Positions 8,760-17,069 of a stretch of 64,000 nt of DNA are shown one piece after another. The notes under the pieces are model-generated. The model was not told the DNA's origin. It was given only the letters and a program-made list of their open reading frames with translations, and ran no database searches. How positions within the stretch are numbered: the first letter of the stretch is position 1; every line of letters begins with the position of its first letter. The stretch comes from Halobacteriovoraceae bacterium (GTDB lineage Bacteria; Bdellovibrionota; Bacteriovoracia; Bacteriovoracales; Bacteriovoracaceae), in NCBI GenBank assembly GCA_002711995.1, contig PASN01000010.1, forward strand, positions 318,485 through 382,484, read 5' to 3'. Both the position numbers and the translations under genes were made by a program.

Positions 8760-9296
8760 CTAGCGATAGGTTCCCCTTATGGGGTAATTATTTTGAGGGT
8801 CTCTAATCCAGTTTAGCCCTGACAATAAAGCGTTTAATTCTGGCCTTACAAAAGGGTTATTGGAAATATCAACAACATGAAGGTTAAAATCTTCATTTAC
8901 AACAAATAGACCTGGTTCAGCGAAAGGACGATCTGTCTATTGTGGGGACCTTGGGTTGGAGATATAAACACCCAGTTGCTGCATTTGCTCTATGGAGAGG
9001 TCATAGCCAACTTCAAATGTTAGTCCTAGTTTGTCCTGAGCTTGAACTTTTGCCTTTTCTTCTGTGTCTGCTGAAACTGCCACAATATCGACACCTGCTT
9101 GCAAGAAGGCATCTTTCATTTCTGCTATCTGCGCCAAATACTTTGTGCATAGTGGACAGTGCTTTCCTCTATAAACAACAACCATTTGCCAGGTTGCCCC
9201 ATTTTTAGGAACTCCTAAAGTTATCTCTTCACCATTAAGTGTTTTAACATTTATCTTGGGAAATTTATCGCCTGCTGCAAGTTTAGTTACGCTCAT
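8760..9296 (-). pseudogene. AhpC/TSA-type peroxiredoxin interrupted by an in-frame amber codon
   Basis: Codons 1-119 (9296-8940) encode a thioredoxin-fold peroxiredoxin-like protein with active-site VYRGKHCPLCTKYL (Cys47, Cys50). A TAG at 8939-8937 interrupts the frame after ISNPRSPQ. The same frame then continues without change through DRPFAEPGLFVVNEDF to NYPIRGTYR and ends at TAG 8762-8760, as full-length (about 178-residue) homologues do. A single base change explains it. The truncated product would keep the active-site cysteines but lose the last strand and helix. It overlaps mdaB by 4 bases in an operon under a divergent HxlR regulator. A sequencing error or stop readthrough cannot be excluded from the sequence. 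Confidence 0.85.
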
Positions 9297-9880
9297 TTAA
9301 ATACCTCCATAAGATGCTGATCCAATCTTTTAAAATCATTTTCAATATCCACGTTTTTCATAACGTCATAGCAAGCAAAGGTAGGTAGTGGTTTCATTCC
9401 AAAAAATCTAAAGTTCATGTGTTGAGGAAAAAACAGATCATCTACACTCTTACCTTGGAATAAATACTCATCTTTTTTGTTGAATGCCTGTTCAGGGGCA
9501 TTAAAAGTTAAAGACATCATATATTTGGTGTTGGTTAGCAGTCCACCTGCTCCGTAATTCTCCTTTGGAGCATCTTCACTTCTTCCATCCCCTGCACAAA
9601 GTTGGCCAAACATACCTGCAGTATAAACTTCATCCATGTATTTTTTAAAACTCCACGGCACACCCATCCAGTTTACGGGTGATTGTAAAACAACTAGATC
9701 GGCCCATAGATGTTTTTCAATTTCATCCTCGGTGTTCCACTCATCTTTCATAGTTGTCGTCTTAGTCTCAAAACCTTTCTCCTTAAGAAAGGTCTCTATT
9801 TTCTCAGCAATAGTCTTGTTAAGTTCACCTTTTGCAAAGGGGTACTCTTGATGTGCATTGATAATCAAAGCTTTTTTCAT
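9293..9880 (-). CDS. mdaB: NAD(P)H:quinone oxidoreductase, MdaB-like flavodoxin fold
   Basis: Flavodoxin-like protein of 195 residues. It begins [11 protein letters not shown] and shows the FAD/FMN-site region [29 protein letters not shown], in pieces typical of MdaB and mammalian NQO-like quinone reductases (length also typical). It should reduce quinones by two electrons using NAD(P)H in the cytoplasm, limiting redox cycling. It is the first gene of an operon with the broken peroxiredoxin, ltrA and old yellow enzyme genes. AGGGAG lies about 7 bases upstream of the ATG. It is transcribed divergently from an HxlR regulator with palindromes between them. Confidence 0.87.
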   Translation of the reverse strand: MKKALIINAHQEYPFAKGELNKTIAEKIETFLKEKGFETKTTTMKDEWNTEDEIEKHLWADLVVLQSPVNWMGVPWSFKKYMDEVYTAGMFGQLCAGDGRSEDAPKENYGAGGLLTNTKYMMSLTFNAPEQAFNKKDEYLFQGKSVDDLFFPQHMNFRFFGMKPLPTFACYDVMKNVDIENDFKRLDQHLMEVFK

Positions 9881-9898
9881 TTCTATCTCCCTAATTGA

Positions 9899-9970
9899 TT
9901 GTGGTTATCCATTGTGTTAATATAAATCACTGGTAAAAAAAGACGACCAGTATACTTTTAGTAACCACAA
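9899..9970. promoter_or_regulatory. Nested inverted repeats between mdaB and hxlR genes
   Basis: Inner dyad: ACTGGT (9929-9934) and ACCAGT (9946-9951), 11-base spacer. Outer dyad: TTGTGGTTA (9899-9907) and TAACCACAA (9962-9970), both perfect. The inner dyad abuts a TATACT -10-like hexamer (9951-9956) for the HxlR gene and lies upstream of a TATATT-like element for mdaB. This is the layout expected for an HxlR-family operator controlling both directions. The centres of the two dyads differ by about 5.5 bp. Confidence 0.6.
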
Positions 9971-9978
9971 AGGTTTTT

Positions 9979-10344
9979 ATGCAGAAAATAGATAAGAGAG
10001 CGGAAACAAACAGAAAAAGAAAAAAAACGGTGCAAAAATCTTGTGCTGAACCATGCCCAATTGAGCGAGGAATGCGCTTAATTGGTGGTAAATGGAAGGG
10101 CTCCATACTTTGGCATTTAAAAGACAAACCAATACGCTTTAATGAGCTTTCAAGGTTATTGGGTGGGGCCAGTAAAAAGATATTAAACGAAAGACTTAAA
10201 GAGATGGAAGAAAATGGTTTGCTTAAAAGAGTGGTAATAAGTGATAGGCCAATTGCCGTATCATATGAGCTGACAAACTTCGGTAAAACTGCTCTCAACA
10301 TTTTGGAACAATTAATGGACTGGTGCGAGGAGCATGAGCTCTAA
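9979..10344 (+). CDS. HxlR-family winged-helix transcriptional regulator
   Basis: The protein is 121 residues and matches the HxlR core: CPIERGMRLIGGKWKGSILWHL, RFNELSRLLGGASKKILNERLKEME (in two stretches), ENGLLKRVV and YELTNFGKTAL. The Cys pair in SCAEPCPIE near residue 33 could act as the redox- or quinone-sensing thiol, as in YodB/QorR relatives of this family. It is divergent from the mdaB operon across a region with nested palindromes, so it probably represses that operon and itself in response to electrophiles. The N-terminal 25 residues are Lys/Arg-rich. Confidence 0.88.
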   Translation: MQKIDKRAETNRKRKKTVQKSCAEPCPIERGMRLIGGKWKGSILWHLKDKPIRFNELSRLLGGASKKILNERLKEMEENGLLKRVVISDRPIAVSYELTNFGKTALNILEQLMDWCEEHEL

Positions 10345-10405
10345 TTACATGATCAAGCTGATTTCTCTACAATAAAGGTTTTTTACAAATATCCGATCAG
10401 TAAGC

Positions 10406-11140
10406 ATGCGTATTGCCCTCATTCTTTCTTTAGCAATTATTTTAAGCACTTATGCTCAAAGCCCATGTAGTGTGTGGTTTTTAAATTCGCCTACCCAGAT
10501 TGGGTTGTTTCTTGAAAAGAATGTCTCTTGGTTCTCAAGGATCCAAGAACTGCAGTTAAGTGATGACTTTGTTAAGTCTTTGGCAGACCTTCCACAAGAA
10601 GTGCAAGGAAGGGTGTCCGCAGGAATCTTTAGGGCCACAACGGACGAAGGGGACTTTGTTTTAAAGTTCCTCCCTGGCCACATTCAGATTGACCAATACG
10701 CCCATAAAATACTCATGCAAAAGCACCTAAGCGAATTCGGCCTATCGCCGAAAGTGAAAGGTGTGTTTTTTAGAAAATCCATAAAAGATTTAAAAGAAAA
10801 ATTTCCTCAAATAGACCCAAAAACCAATGTGGGTATTCTCATGGAGAATGTGGACGGTGTCATGATTAAGCAGGCCTTCATAGAAGGTGGCAAACTTCCA
10901 GGCATTGGCAAACTTCCTCTATCTCCTGAATTTAATGAGAAGGTTCGAGCTAATCTGCATTCACTTGAAAAGGCGCTAAATGATCTAGAAGTCTCAATCA
11001 TGGACGCCCAAATGATTATTACTAAGTCTGGTGAAGTTAAGCTTATTGACTTTGACTTCTATGAATGGTCACCCGATGAAATCATGCGTGAAAACAGAAG
11101 GGAAGCAGACTTTAGAAATATCTTAGATTTATTTCGATAA
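10406..11140 (+). CDS. Exported protein with eukaryotic-like/APH kinase fold, function unknown
   Basis: A 17-residue hydrophobic signal-like N-terminus (MRIALILSLAIILSTYAQS) precedes a region arranged like a phosphotransferase. It has a possible ATP-binding lysine in GDFVLKFLPG (Lys87), a hinge-like GILMENVDG (about 143-151), and a catalytic-loop-like IMDAQMIITKSG (Asp200) followed by VKLIDFDF (Asp215, Asp217), which resembles the metal-binding DFG/DxD step of aminoglycoside and Ser/Thr kinases. There is no glycine-rich P-loop I can point to. If the signal is real, the kinase fold acts outside the cytoplasm, where ATP is normally absent. It stands alone between convergent and divergent neighbours. 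Confidence 0.55.
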   Translation: MRIALILSLAIILSTYAQSPCSVWFLNSPTQIGLFLEKNVSWFSRIQELQLSDDFVKSLADLPQEVQGRVSAGIFRATTDEGDFVLKFLPGHIQIDQYAHKILMQKHLSEFGLSPKVKGVFFRKSIKDLKEKFPQIDPKTNVGILMENVDGVMIKQAFIEGGKLPGIGKLPLSPEFNEKVRANLHSLEKALNDLEVSIMDAQMIITKSGEVKLIDFDFYEWSPDEIMRENRREADFRNILDLFR

Positions 11141-11212
11141 GCTTAATCAACGAAGCTCTGGCATATTCATGCCAGTTGCAATTGATTAGAATATCCTTAA
11201 AGGGAGAACGTT

Positions 11213-11836
11213 TTGACAATTCTACATGACCTAAACAATTCAAGATCCCAAAGAGTGGCATGGCTATTAAAAGAGCTTGGACTTGAATTTGAAACAAAAG
11301 ATTATAAAAGAGACCCAAAGACTATGAGGGCGCCAGACTCGTTAAAGTCTGTTCACCCTCTAGGGCTAGCTCCCATATTGGAAGATGGACAAGTTAAGCT
11401 AGCTGAGACAGGAGCAATCTTTCAATATCTTCTAGATAAATATGATGTTGAGGGCAAGCTTCATCCCCTTCCAGGCACAGAAAAGTACTATGACTACATC
11501 TACTGGCTGCATTTTTCCGAGGGCACTCTTATGCCTCCGCTTTTAATCCGCCTACTGCTCTCAAAAGTAGTAGAGAAAGTCCCAGTATTTATAAAGCCTT
11601 TCGCCATTGCAATCTCTAAGGGAATTGAAGCTGCCTATGTGGGAGACCAGATCAAGCGACTTTTCACTTTCATGAACGAGCGCCTTGGTGAGAATCCTTA
11701 CTTCTTGGGATCAGAGCTAAGTGCTGTGGATATTATGATGAGCTTCCCTTTAGAGGCCTCTCAAGAGAGAGTGAATCTTGAACTTTATCCCAATATCAAA
11801 AGCTTTCTAAAGGCCATAGAAAAAGTTAGTTCGTAG
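11213..11836 (+). CDS. Glutathione S-transferase family protein
   Basis: The N-terminal thioredoxin-like domain (LHDLNNSRSQRVAWLLKELG, residues 3-22) holds the catalytic-region Ser/Arg. The cis-proline motif LGLAPILEDG and ETGAIFQYLLDKY follow. An all-helical C-terminal domain covers about 90-200 (NPYFLGSELSAVDIMMSFPLE). It should conjugate or reduce electrophiles with glutathione in the cytoplasm. The start is TTG at 11213 behind AAAGGGAG; no in-frame ATG gives the complete first strand. The gene overlaps the convergent SDR by 11 bases. Confidence 0.85.
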   Translation: MTILHDLNNSRSQRVAWLLKELGLEFETKDYKRDPKTMRAPDSLKSVHPLGLAPILEDGQVKLAETGAIFQYLLDKYDVEGKLHPLPGTEKYYDYIYWLHFSEGTLMPPLLIRLLLSKVVEKVPVFIKPFAIAISKGIEAAYVGDQIKRLFTFMNERLGENPYFLGSELSAVDIMMSFPLEASQERVNLELYPNIKSFLKAIEKVSS

Positions 11837-12503
11837 GCATAACCTCAATCTCTCTAACAGTGCTGTGGTGGGGAGCGTTTAGGGCAAAAACTACAGCGTC
11901 TGCGATATCGTCTGGTTTAAGCTTGTCTGGTTTTGGTTCGTCGAAGAAGTCTGTATCCACCATGCCTGGACAGATAACGGTGCAACGTCCACCCCACTCT
12001 TTCATCTCTCTAGCTAGATTGTGCCCAAAGCCAGAGGCAAACCATTTTGAGGCTCCGTAAACTGAGCCTGGCAAATAGATTTTCCCTGCAACCGAGCTGG
12101 TTATAAGAAAGTGCCCTTTAGTTTGTCTTAAATGCTGCATTGTCATCTTCGCTGTCCACAGGAGAGCTTTGACATTGAGATCAATGAGCTGATCCCACTC
12201 TCTTGGATCGCCGTGCTCCGTGCCCGCTTTTTCAAGCCCCTTCCCAGCATTCGCATATACAGCATCAATTTTTCCAAACTTCTCCACTGTTTTATGAATG
12301 GCCTTTCCAAGCTCTTCAAGTTTTGTCACATCAGTGGGAAGCGCTATCGCATTATCTGCACCCACCTCATTTACAACCTCTTTTAGTTTGTTTTCCCTTC
12401 TTGCAAGAAGCGCAAGTTTGTAGCCGTTCTTAGCAGCTTTTAAGGCAGTGGCCCGTCCAATTCCACTTGACGCTCCTGTAATCAACAAGACTTTATCACT
12501 CAT
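11826..12503 (-). CDS. Short-chain dehydrogenase/reductase
   Basis: Classical SDR of 225 residues. It has the Rossmann motif TGASSGIGRATA (9-20), an NADP-favouring ARREN after strand 2, NAG at YANAGKG, catalytic Ser in ITSSVAG, and Tyr-Lys in YGASKWFA. GMVDTDFF follows as in the family. It reduces a carbonyl or oxidises an alcohol with NAD(P); the substrate is unknown. It is the intact paralogue of the deleted copy at 6654-6975. Its 3' end overlaps the GST gene on the opposite strand by 11 bases. The start ATG follows AAGGAG. Confidence 0.9.
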   Translation of the reverse strand: MSDKVLLITGASSGIGRATALKAAKNGYKLALLARRENKLKEVVNEVGADNAIALPTDVTKLEELGKAIHKTVEKFGKIDAVYANAGKGLEKAGTEHGDPREWDQLIDLNVKALLWTAKMTMQHLRQTKGHFLITSSVAGKIYLPGSVYGASKWFASGFGHNLAREMKEWGGRCTVICPGMVDTDFFDEPKPDKLKPDDIADAVVFALNAPHHSTVREIEVMPTN

Positions 12504-12665
12504 GAGAACTCCTTCAAGCTAGCAAACTGCTTCTTTTTTAAATCATATTACCAAGTAATTTTTCATCTACTCAATCACATTGGCACAGATTGAAGGTTTG
12601 TCTAACATTTTGACTTAATAAGGAGTGTGGGACTTGTTTAAATTAACTTACTAAACGTTTTTGAT

Positions 12666-13187
12666 TCAAGAGTTTTCAGGGTTTCGAAAGGCCTCGAAGA
12701 ACAGTAATCTTTCTTTAGAGTTTCCCTTTAGATCGGGATTATGTTTCATTCCAATTTTATTTAAAACAGATATGGATTTGACGTTATCTTCAAGTGTCGT
12801 TGCTATGATTTTTTGGATTCCTTGTTTGAAAGCATATGCAATGATTGCTCTAGCGACTTCAGTTGCAAGGCCCCTTCCCCAATTTTTCTTTGGAAGCATA
12901 AATCCAAGCTCTGGTTGCTCATACCTTTGCGTTTTAAGCATGAACCACCCTATAAACTCTCCATTGCCCACGGCCTCCGCACACCACACGCTCCGGTCCT
13001 TTTTCCAGCCCTCTAGGCTTTTATGGACTTGCTCTATAGTTTGAGTCTTTTTAAATCCAGTATACTTCATGACTTCAGGCTCCGACATCATCGAGAACAG
13101 CTCCTTAAAGTCGCCATCGCGAAATGGTCTTAGGAGCACTCTTCCAGTCTTTAGAACATACTCAGAGGATTCTTCTGTTTTTTGCAT
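12666..13187 (-). CDS. GNAT acetyltransferase, RimJ/RimL-like
   Basis: The protein is 173 residues and of the Acetyltransf_3 type. It starts with LKTGRVLLRPFRDGDFKELF, continues with GEFIGWFMLK and ELGFMLPKKNWGRGLATEVA (the acetyl-CoA pyrophosphate loop, here GRGLA), and ends with the VLNKIGMKH motif. It transfers acetyl from acetyl-CoA to an amine such as an N-terminal residue or a small molecule. It lies 9 bases downstream of the 970-codon gene on the same strand and is probably cotranscribed with it. Confidence 0.85.
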   Translation of the reverse strand: MQKTEESSEYVLKTGRVLLRPFRDGDFKELFSMMSEPEVMKYTGFKKTQTIEQVHKSLEGWKKDRSVWCAEAVGNGEFIGWFMLKTQRYEQPELGFMLPKKNWGRGLATEVARAIIAYAFKQGIQKIIATTLEDNVKSISVLNKIGMKHNPDLKGNSKERLLFFEAFRNPENS

Positions 13188-13196
13188 GCTATAAAA

Positions 13197-16109
13197 TCAA
13201 TTCTTCAACTCTTTAACATCCATTAAAGCAGATAGATGAGATGAAAAGACTTCTTGATAGATAGGACTGCTTTTATCCGGGTCCTTTAAATCAATGGCCC
13301 CCACAATATTCTTAGGGTCAGTTTTTAAGTCCCCGCAACTCTCACCTTTAGATTTATAGAATGCGGTGGCGACACCATCTTTAACCATGAAGCAATTGGA
13401 AACTTCTTTGCCATTGAACTCCATTTTTACTTCATTTTCATAAACATCACTAAAGTGGTACTGGTTGTTTCCTCTGTTTTTAAAGTTATACAGTTCTGCA
13501 TCACTGTTGCCTAAAGTGGCCTTATGATTTTTGGCCACTTGTTCGACCATCGCGGCAGAGCTGGTCATTTTACTCATAAGCTCGAACGAGTCTTCCAAGT
13601 CATCTGGAATCAGCGCCTCTTTAAGAGAGTTTACTGGACTGTGAAAGATACCCGGCTCAAGAAAGTCTTCTATTTTGTCGGCCTCATTTAAGACGTAAAC
13701 CACACCATCTTTTTCATAAATAGTTGGGACTCTTTTAAATTTTGTCACGCGGTTAACATATATATTTTCAGGAATGACATCTGCAATTGTGGCCCTGTCA
13801 GCAAATACCACCTTATTGCCACCCAATTGAAAGTTATTGCTGTAAATCACGGACAAGAGAGCGTCTTGCATACACTTATCTTTGTCGGCCACTTCATCAC
13901 ACTCTTCTGGACGTGTGGGAGTGAAATCACTGGGAACCTTGTGACCAAAGTCGAAGTCGGTCATTTTTTCCAAAACACCCAGGCTTACTTTAAGATCAGT
14001 CCCGGAGAAATTAAAGGCCTTCTCTCCAAAGCCTAAAAATGTTGTTGGATCCTCATTTAAAATGACTCTTCTCCCCTTCAAAGTCTTAAGGCCATAGTTT
14101 GCTGTTAGGAATTTTAGATACATTTTAAGACCTTCCTGCTCTTTGCTAGACAGTGCGTTTAAATCAAAGTCTAAAATAACACCGGCATCCTGCAATTCAG
14201 AAACAATATTAGCGAGATCTTTATCAACATTGTCACCAGACACTGATTTCCTCTTAAGAGAGTAATCAACCTTACTCTTTTCCACATCAAACAGGCGATC
14301 ATTAAAGTTTCGAACAATCAGGACACCATCGGAAGTAAGCTCATTCTTCTTTGTTCCGCCTCCAGAGAGGTCAACTCTTACGCCCTTGACTCCCTTACCT
14401 TTTGCAAATAAGTAAGGCTGCAGCCTTCTTGATAGAAAGAAGTTATACTCCTGCGCGGCCCTTTTACTATCAAGCGGCAGACTCTCTATAACAATGGGGG
14501 CAACACTGTTGATGTATTTTTCTTTTTTAAAGATGTCTTTTCTGATTTTATTAATATCCTCTGGATATTGGTATAGTTGAAAGTGATACTGATCAGGATC
14601 TTCGCTTGAGGCAACCTTTCTCAGGCCTACCAGATTACCATTATCCAACCGATAGAACTCGCCCTGTCTCATCATGTTAATGGTTTTAATATCGATAAGG
14701 CCATCAGCTGGAAAAATGCTTGTTACAGACATAGTGCATGAGGTCCCATATAGTTCAGGGCAACCAGGCTGGGAATAAAACTCTCCTCCGCCCTGACTAA
14801 TACAAACTCCATTTTTCTTTTTGACGCCATTTTTCTCTTGAGAGAAGTACCCAGTGCACAACCCTGCACCTCCCAATGTTGAGGCCTGGGCTCCAACAGT
14901 TAGCCCCTTGGAGTCTCCAATATCGTATGTGGCCGTTACGGTGGAATTAAGACCATAACTTCCGTATACGTCGATATCATCATTTACCCTCATATGGCCT
15001 GTGGCCCTAAGGTCATAGCCATTTCCGGTGGAAAATGAATTGTTTAGTTTCAGCGTAACGTCTTTATTGTCATCAATGCCTTTGGAGACAATACTGTGCA
15101 GCCCCACTCTGGTCATTTGTTGGGCGAAGTCATCTAGTTTATAGCCTGTGCTTTCTTCTAAATAATTCTTCCCTCCAACTTCAGCTCCTACGGCGTAAAG
15201 AGAGGTACTGCCGTCGATATTGTTGTCTTTAAGGTAGCTCTTAAAATTTTTCTTTGTCTCATCAGACATTAGCATGGAGGACATTAGACCATTTGCCGTA
15301 ACTGGTGCTTCAGCATAAAGACTCATAACATTGCCGATAACACTGACAGTGTAAGTTGCGCCAAGCTTTGGCCCATTTAAATTTAAACCCGCACTGGCAC
15401 TTGCCCCCACAAAGCTTGTGCCAAAGTTGCCGGATAAAACTTCAATGTCTTCGATGTTAAACGATCCATCTTTTATAATTTTAAAATTATTATTTTCATC
15501 ACTTGAAAATGCCACAAGCTCGACTTCCTTGTCGTCCTTAAGACAAGAAACATTGTTGGCAAATTTTGAAAGAGCAGATTCGGAATATGTGGCCTGCTTG
15601 GAGGTTCTAAGTATCTCGTCCAGAATTTCAGGTTTAAATGAAATAAAACATTGCTTGTTGTCTATTCTTGCCTCAAGTATAACACTTGGAACAACGCCAG
15701 CACCTTTGGCCATAGTTTCATCAGGGCAAGAATAAGACATACTGTAAACTTCAGTCCTATCACCCCACATTTTCACTGTTGGGTCTAGATCCAAACCTTC
15801 TCCACAATTTAAATCCTCCACACCCATTTCAGATAAAACATCAGTGAATGGTTTTGTGCCAGACTCAATGAGTGACAGCTTTAGAAAGCTTGCCCATTGA
15901 GTATCATCCTCAGCTTCGCTTTTATTGGCCCCAGTGGCGCAAGGGCCTTTAGTTAGCTTTTGGGTTAAATCATCTTCTCCCCTCACAACCATTTCTACTT
16001 CAACTAGATCCTCAAGGATTCTCCTAACGGGTACTTTGCCAATCTCCGCAGAAGAAGAAAAAGCGCCTGTGCTCCAGAATAAAAAGATTGTGAAAAGAGT
16101 AAATTTCAT
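13197..16109 (-). CDS. Large exported protein of unknown function (970 residues)
   Basis: A Sec signal peptide is clear (MKFTLFTIFLFWSTGAFSSS, cleavage near residue 18-20), with TAGGAG before the ATG. The first 190 residues hold three or four Cys pairs (GPCATG, NCGEG, SCPDE, NKQCF). From about 225 to 440 the sequence alternates polar and small hydrophobic residues with many Gly, Tyr and Thr (GASASAGLNLNG, GAEVGGKNYL, YGLNSTVTATYDIG), which looks like beta-strand or barrel structure. The C-terminal half is mixed, Lys-rich and without a recognised domain. Likely location is the periplasm or outer membrane. A 9-base gap couples it to the downstream GNAT gene. I do not recognise the family. Confidence 0.75.
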   Translation of the reverse strand: MKFTLFTIFLFWSTGAFSSSAEIGKVPVRRILEDLVEVEMVVRGEDDLTQKLTKGPCATGANKSEAEDDTQWASFLKLSLIESGTKPFTDVLSEMGVEDLNCGEGLDLDPTVKMWGDRTEVYSMSYSCPDETMAKGAGVVPSVILEARIDNKQCFISFKPEILDEILRTSKQATYSESALSKFANNVSCLKDDKEVELVAFSSDENNNFKIIKDGSFNIEDIEVLSGNFGTSFVGASASAGLNLNGPKLGATYTVSVIGNVMSLYAEAPVTANGLMSSMLMSDETKKNFKSYLKDNNIDGSTSLYAVGAEVGGKNYLEESTGYKLDDFAQQMTRVGLHSIVSKGIDDNKDVTLKLNNSFSTGNGYDLRATGHMRVNDDIDVYGSYGLNSTVTATYDIGDSKGLTVGAQASTLGGAGLCTGYFSQEKNGVKKKNGVCISQGGGEFYSQPGCPELYGTSCTMSVTSIFPADGLIDIKTINMMRQGEFYRLDNGNLVGLRKVASSEDPDQYHFQLYQYPEDINKIRKDIFKKEKYINSVAPIVIESLPLDSKRAAQEYNFFLSRRLQPYLFAKGKGVKGVRVDLSGGGTKKNELTSDGVLIVRNFNDRLFDVEKSKVDYSLKRKSVSGDNVDKDLANIVSELQDAGVILDFDLNALSSKEQEGLKMYLKFLTANYGLKTLKGRRVILNEDPTTFLGFGEKAFNFSGTDLKVSLGVLEKMTDFDFGHKVPSDFTPTRPEECDEVADKDKCMQDALLSVIYSNNFQLGGNKVVFADRATIADVIPENIYVNRVTKFKRVPTIYEKDGVVYVLNEADKIEDFLEPGIFHSPVNSLKEALIPDDLEDSFELMSKMTSSAAMVEQVAKNHKATLGNSDAELYNFKNRGNNQYHFSDVYENEVKMEFNGKEVSNCFMVKDGVATAFYKSKGESCGDLKTDPKNIVGAIDLKDPDKSSPIYQEVFSSHLSALMDVKELKN

Positions 16110-16464
16110 AAGTGTCTCCTAAGGAGCTTATCGGTGTAACTCATCGAAAATATGAATTTTTTGAGTCTTCCTGTAATAAAAAAATCAAGTTCTAAATAAA
16201 AACTAATTACATAAAAATCCTCTTAACATCAAAGACCTGCATGTTCTTGAAATTAGGCAGTACGGGGGGCATCGTCCTAGAACATCATTAAGTCCCAACG
16301 GAATGAGTGGATGATTTATAGAGTCTTCAAATTCAATGAAATCAATAGATTTAATTACAGTACTTACAAAGAGCATGTAAATTTTGGGGCACAGCATTAC
16401 GCAGAGCACCAAAGTGGGGTAAAAGATAGAAAAAACAAATTACCGTGCCAACCTTGAGAAAGGA
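16110..16464. other. Non-coding gap between divergent exported-protein genes
   Basis: This stretch of about 355 bases is AT-rich and must carry the promoters of the 970-codon gene (leftward) and the 16492 gene (rightward). A 69-codon leftward frame (16203-16412) has no ribosome site and no protein-like pattern. I see no strong palindrome, RNA or repeat in it. Confidence 0.5.
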
Positions 16465-16491
16465 ATGAATAGCGCCGGAAAAGGATTAAAT

Positions 16492-16971
16492 ATGAAATTA
16501 ATAACACTATTAGTAATGTCTCTATTCTTTTCTACTACGATTAACGCGGAAATTATAGACGTTGATCAAGTCTCTAAGAGCAAGTTATCAAACATCCTTG
16601 AGGATATTGATATAAAGTTTAAAATTTCACATAGCGGTATAAAAAAAGAACACGAGCCTAACCTAAGATTGCACATCTCCAAGTACTTCGAAGTTATTTT
16701 TATGCCAGGAAACTGGGAAACACACACTTCATGCGACCTTGTGAAAAACAACGATCACTATGAATGCACAATCAAGAATGTCGACATGGCAAACTTCACA
16801 CGAACTTTAATGACAAAGCACTATCAATTTTCGGTACACGTGCCATATGGCAAAAAATATTGCAATGATATCGATTATTACAAGGATGATCTAAAGATTG
16901 AAAAAGAAGGGGTATTTTTTCCTAACTACACTTTGCTAGTTGAAATGGATGAATGCAGCTTCACAAAATAA
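16492..16971 (+). CDS. Small exported protein, unknown function
   Basis: The start is set at the ATG at 16492 because AAAAGG lies about 8 bases upstream and the frame then opens with a clean Sec signal peptide (MKLITLLVMSLFFSTTINAE). The longer frame from 16465 would add nine polar residues before it. The mature part is about 140 residues with four Cys (CDLV, CTIK, YCND, DECS) that could form two disulfides. It resembles no family I know. A strong hairpin terminator follows 5 bases after the stop. Confidence 0.75.
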   Translation: MKLITLLVMSLFFSTTINAEIIDVDQVSKSKLSNILEDIDIKFKISHSGIKKEHEPNLRLHISKYFEVIFMPGNWETHTSCDLVKNNDHYECTIKNVDMANFTRTLMTKHYQFSVHVPYGKKYCNDIDYYKDDLKIEKEGVFFPNYTLLVEMDECSFTK

Positions 16972-16976
16972 CAACT

Positions 16977-16997
16977 AAGGCCCGATCATCGGGCCTT
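16977..16997 (+). terminator. Rho-independent terminator
   Basis: AAGGCCCGAT and ATCGGGCCTT form a perfect 10-bp inverted repeat about a single central base, followed by TTTCA. It lies 5 bases after the stop of the small exported protein gene. Confidence 0.8.
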
Positions 16998-17069
16998 TCA
17001 CCTCTCCCCCTATAACATTTGTATAAGCTTGAGAAAGCATAGATAGAATTTTTTTGATATCTCTTATTT

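Noticed and set aside
9946-9953. ACCAGTAT shared by the HxlR region and the AbiE operators
   Set aside because: Only eight bases agree and the flanks differ; the AbiE repeats continue with TGTGAC, the HxlR dyad does not, so chance is enough.
16203-16412. 69-codon leftward frame in the gap before the 16492 gene
   Set aside because: No Shine-Dalgarno, low-complexity hydrophobic/Cys content and no similarity I recognise.
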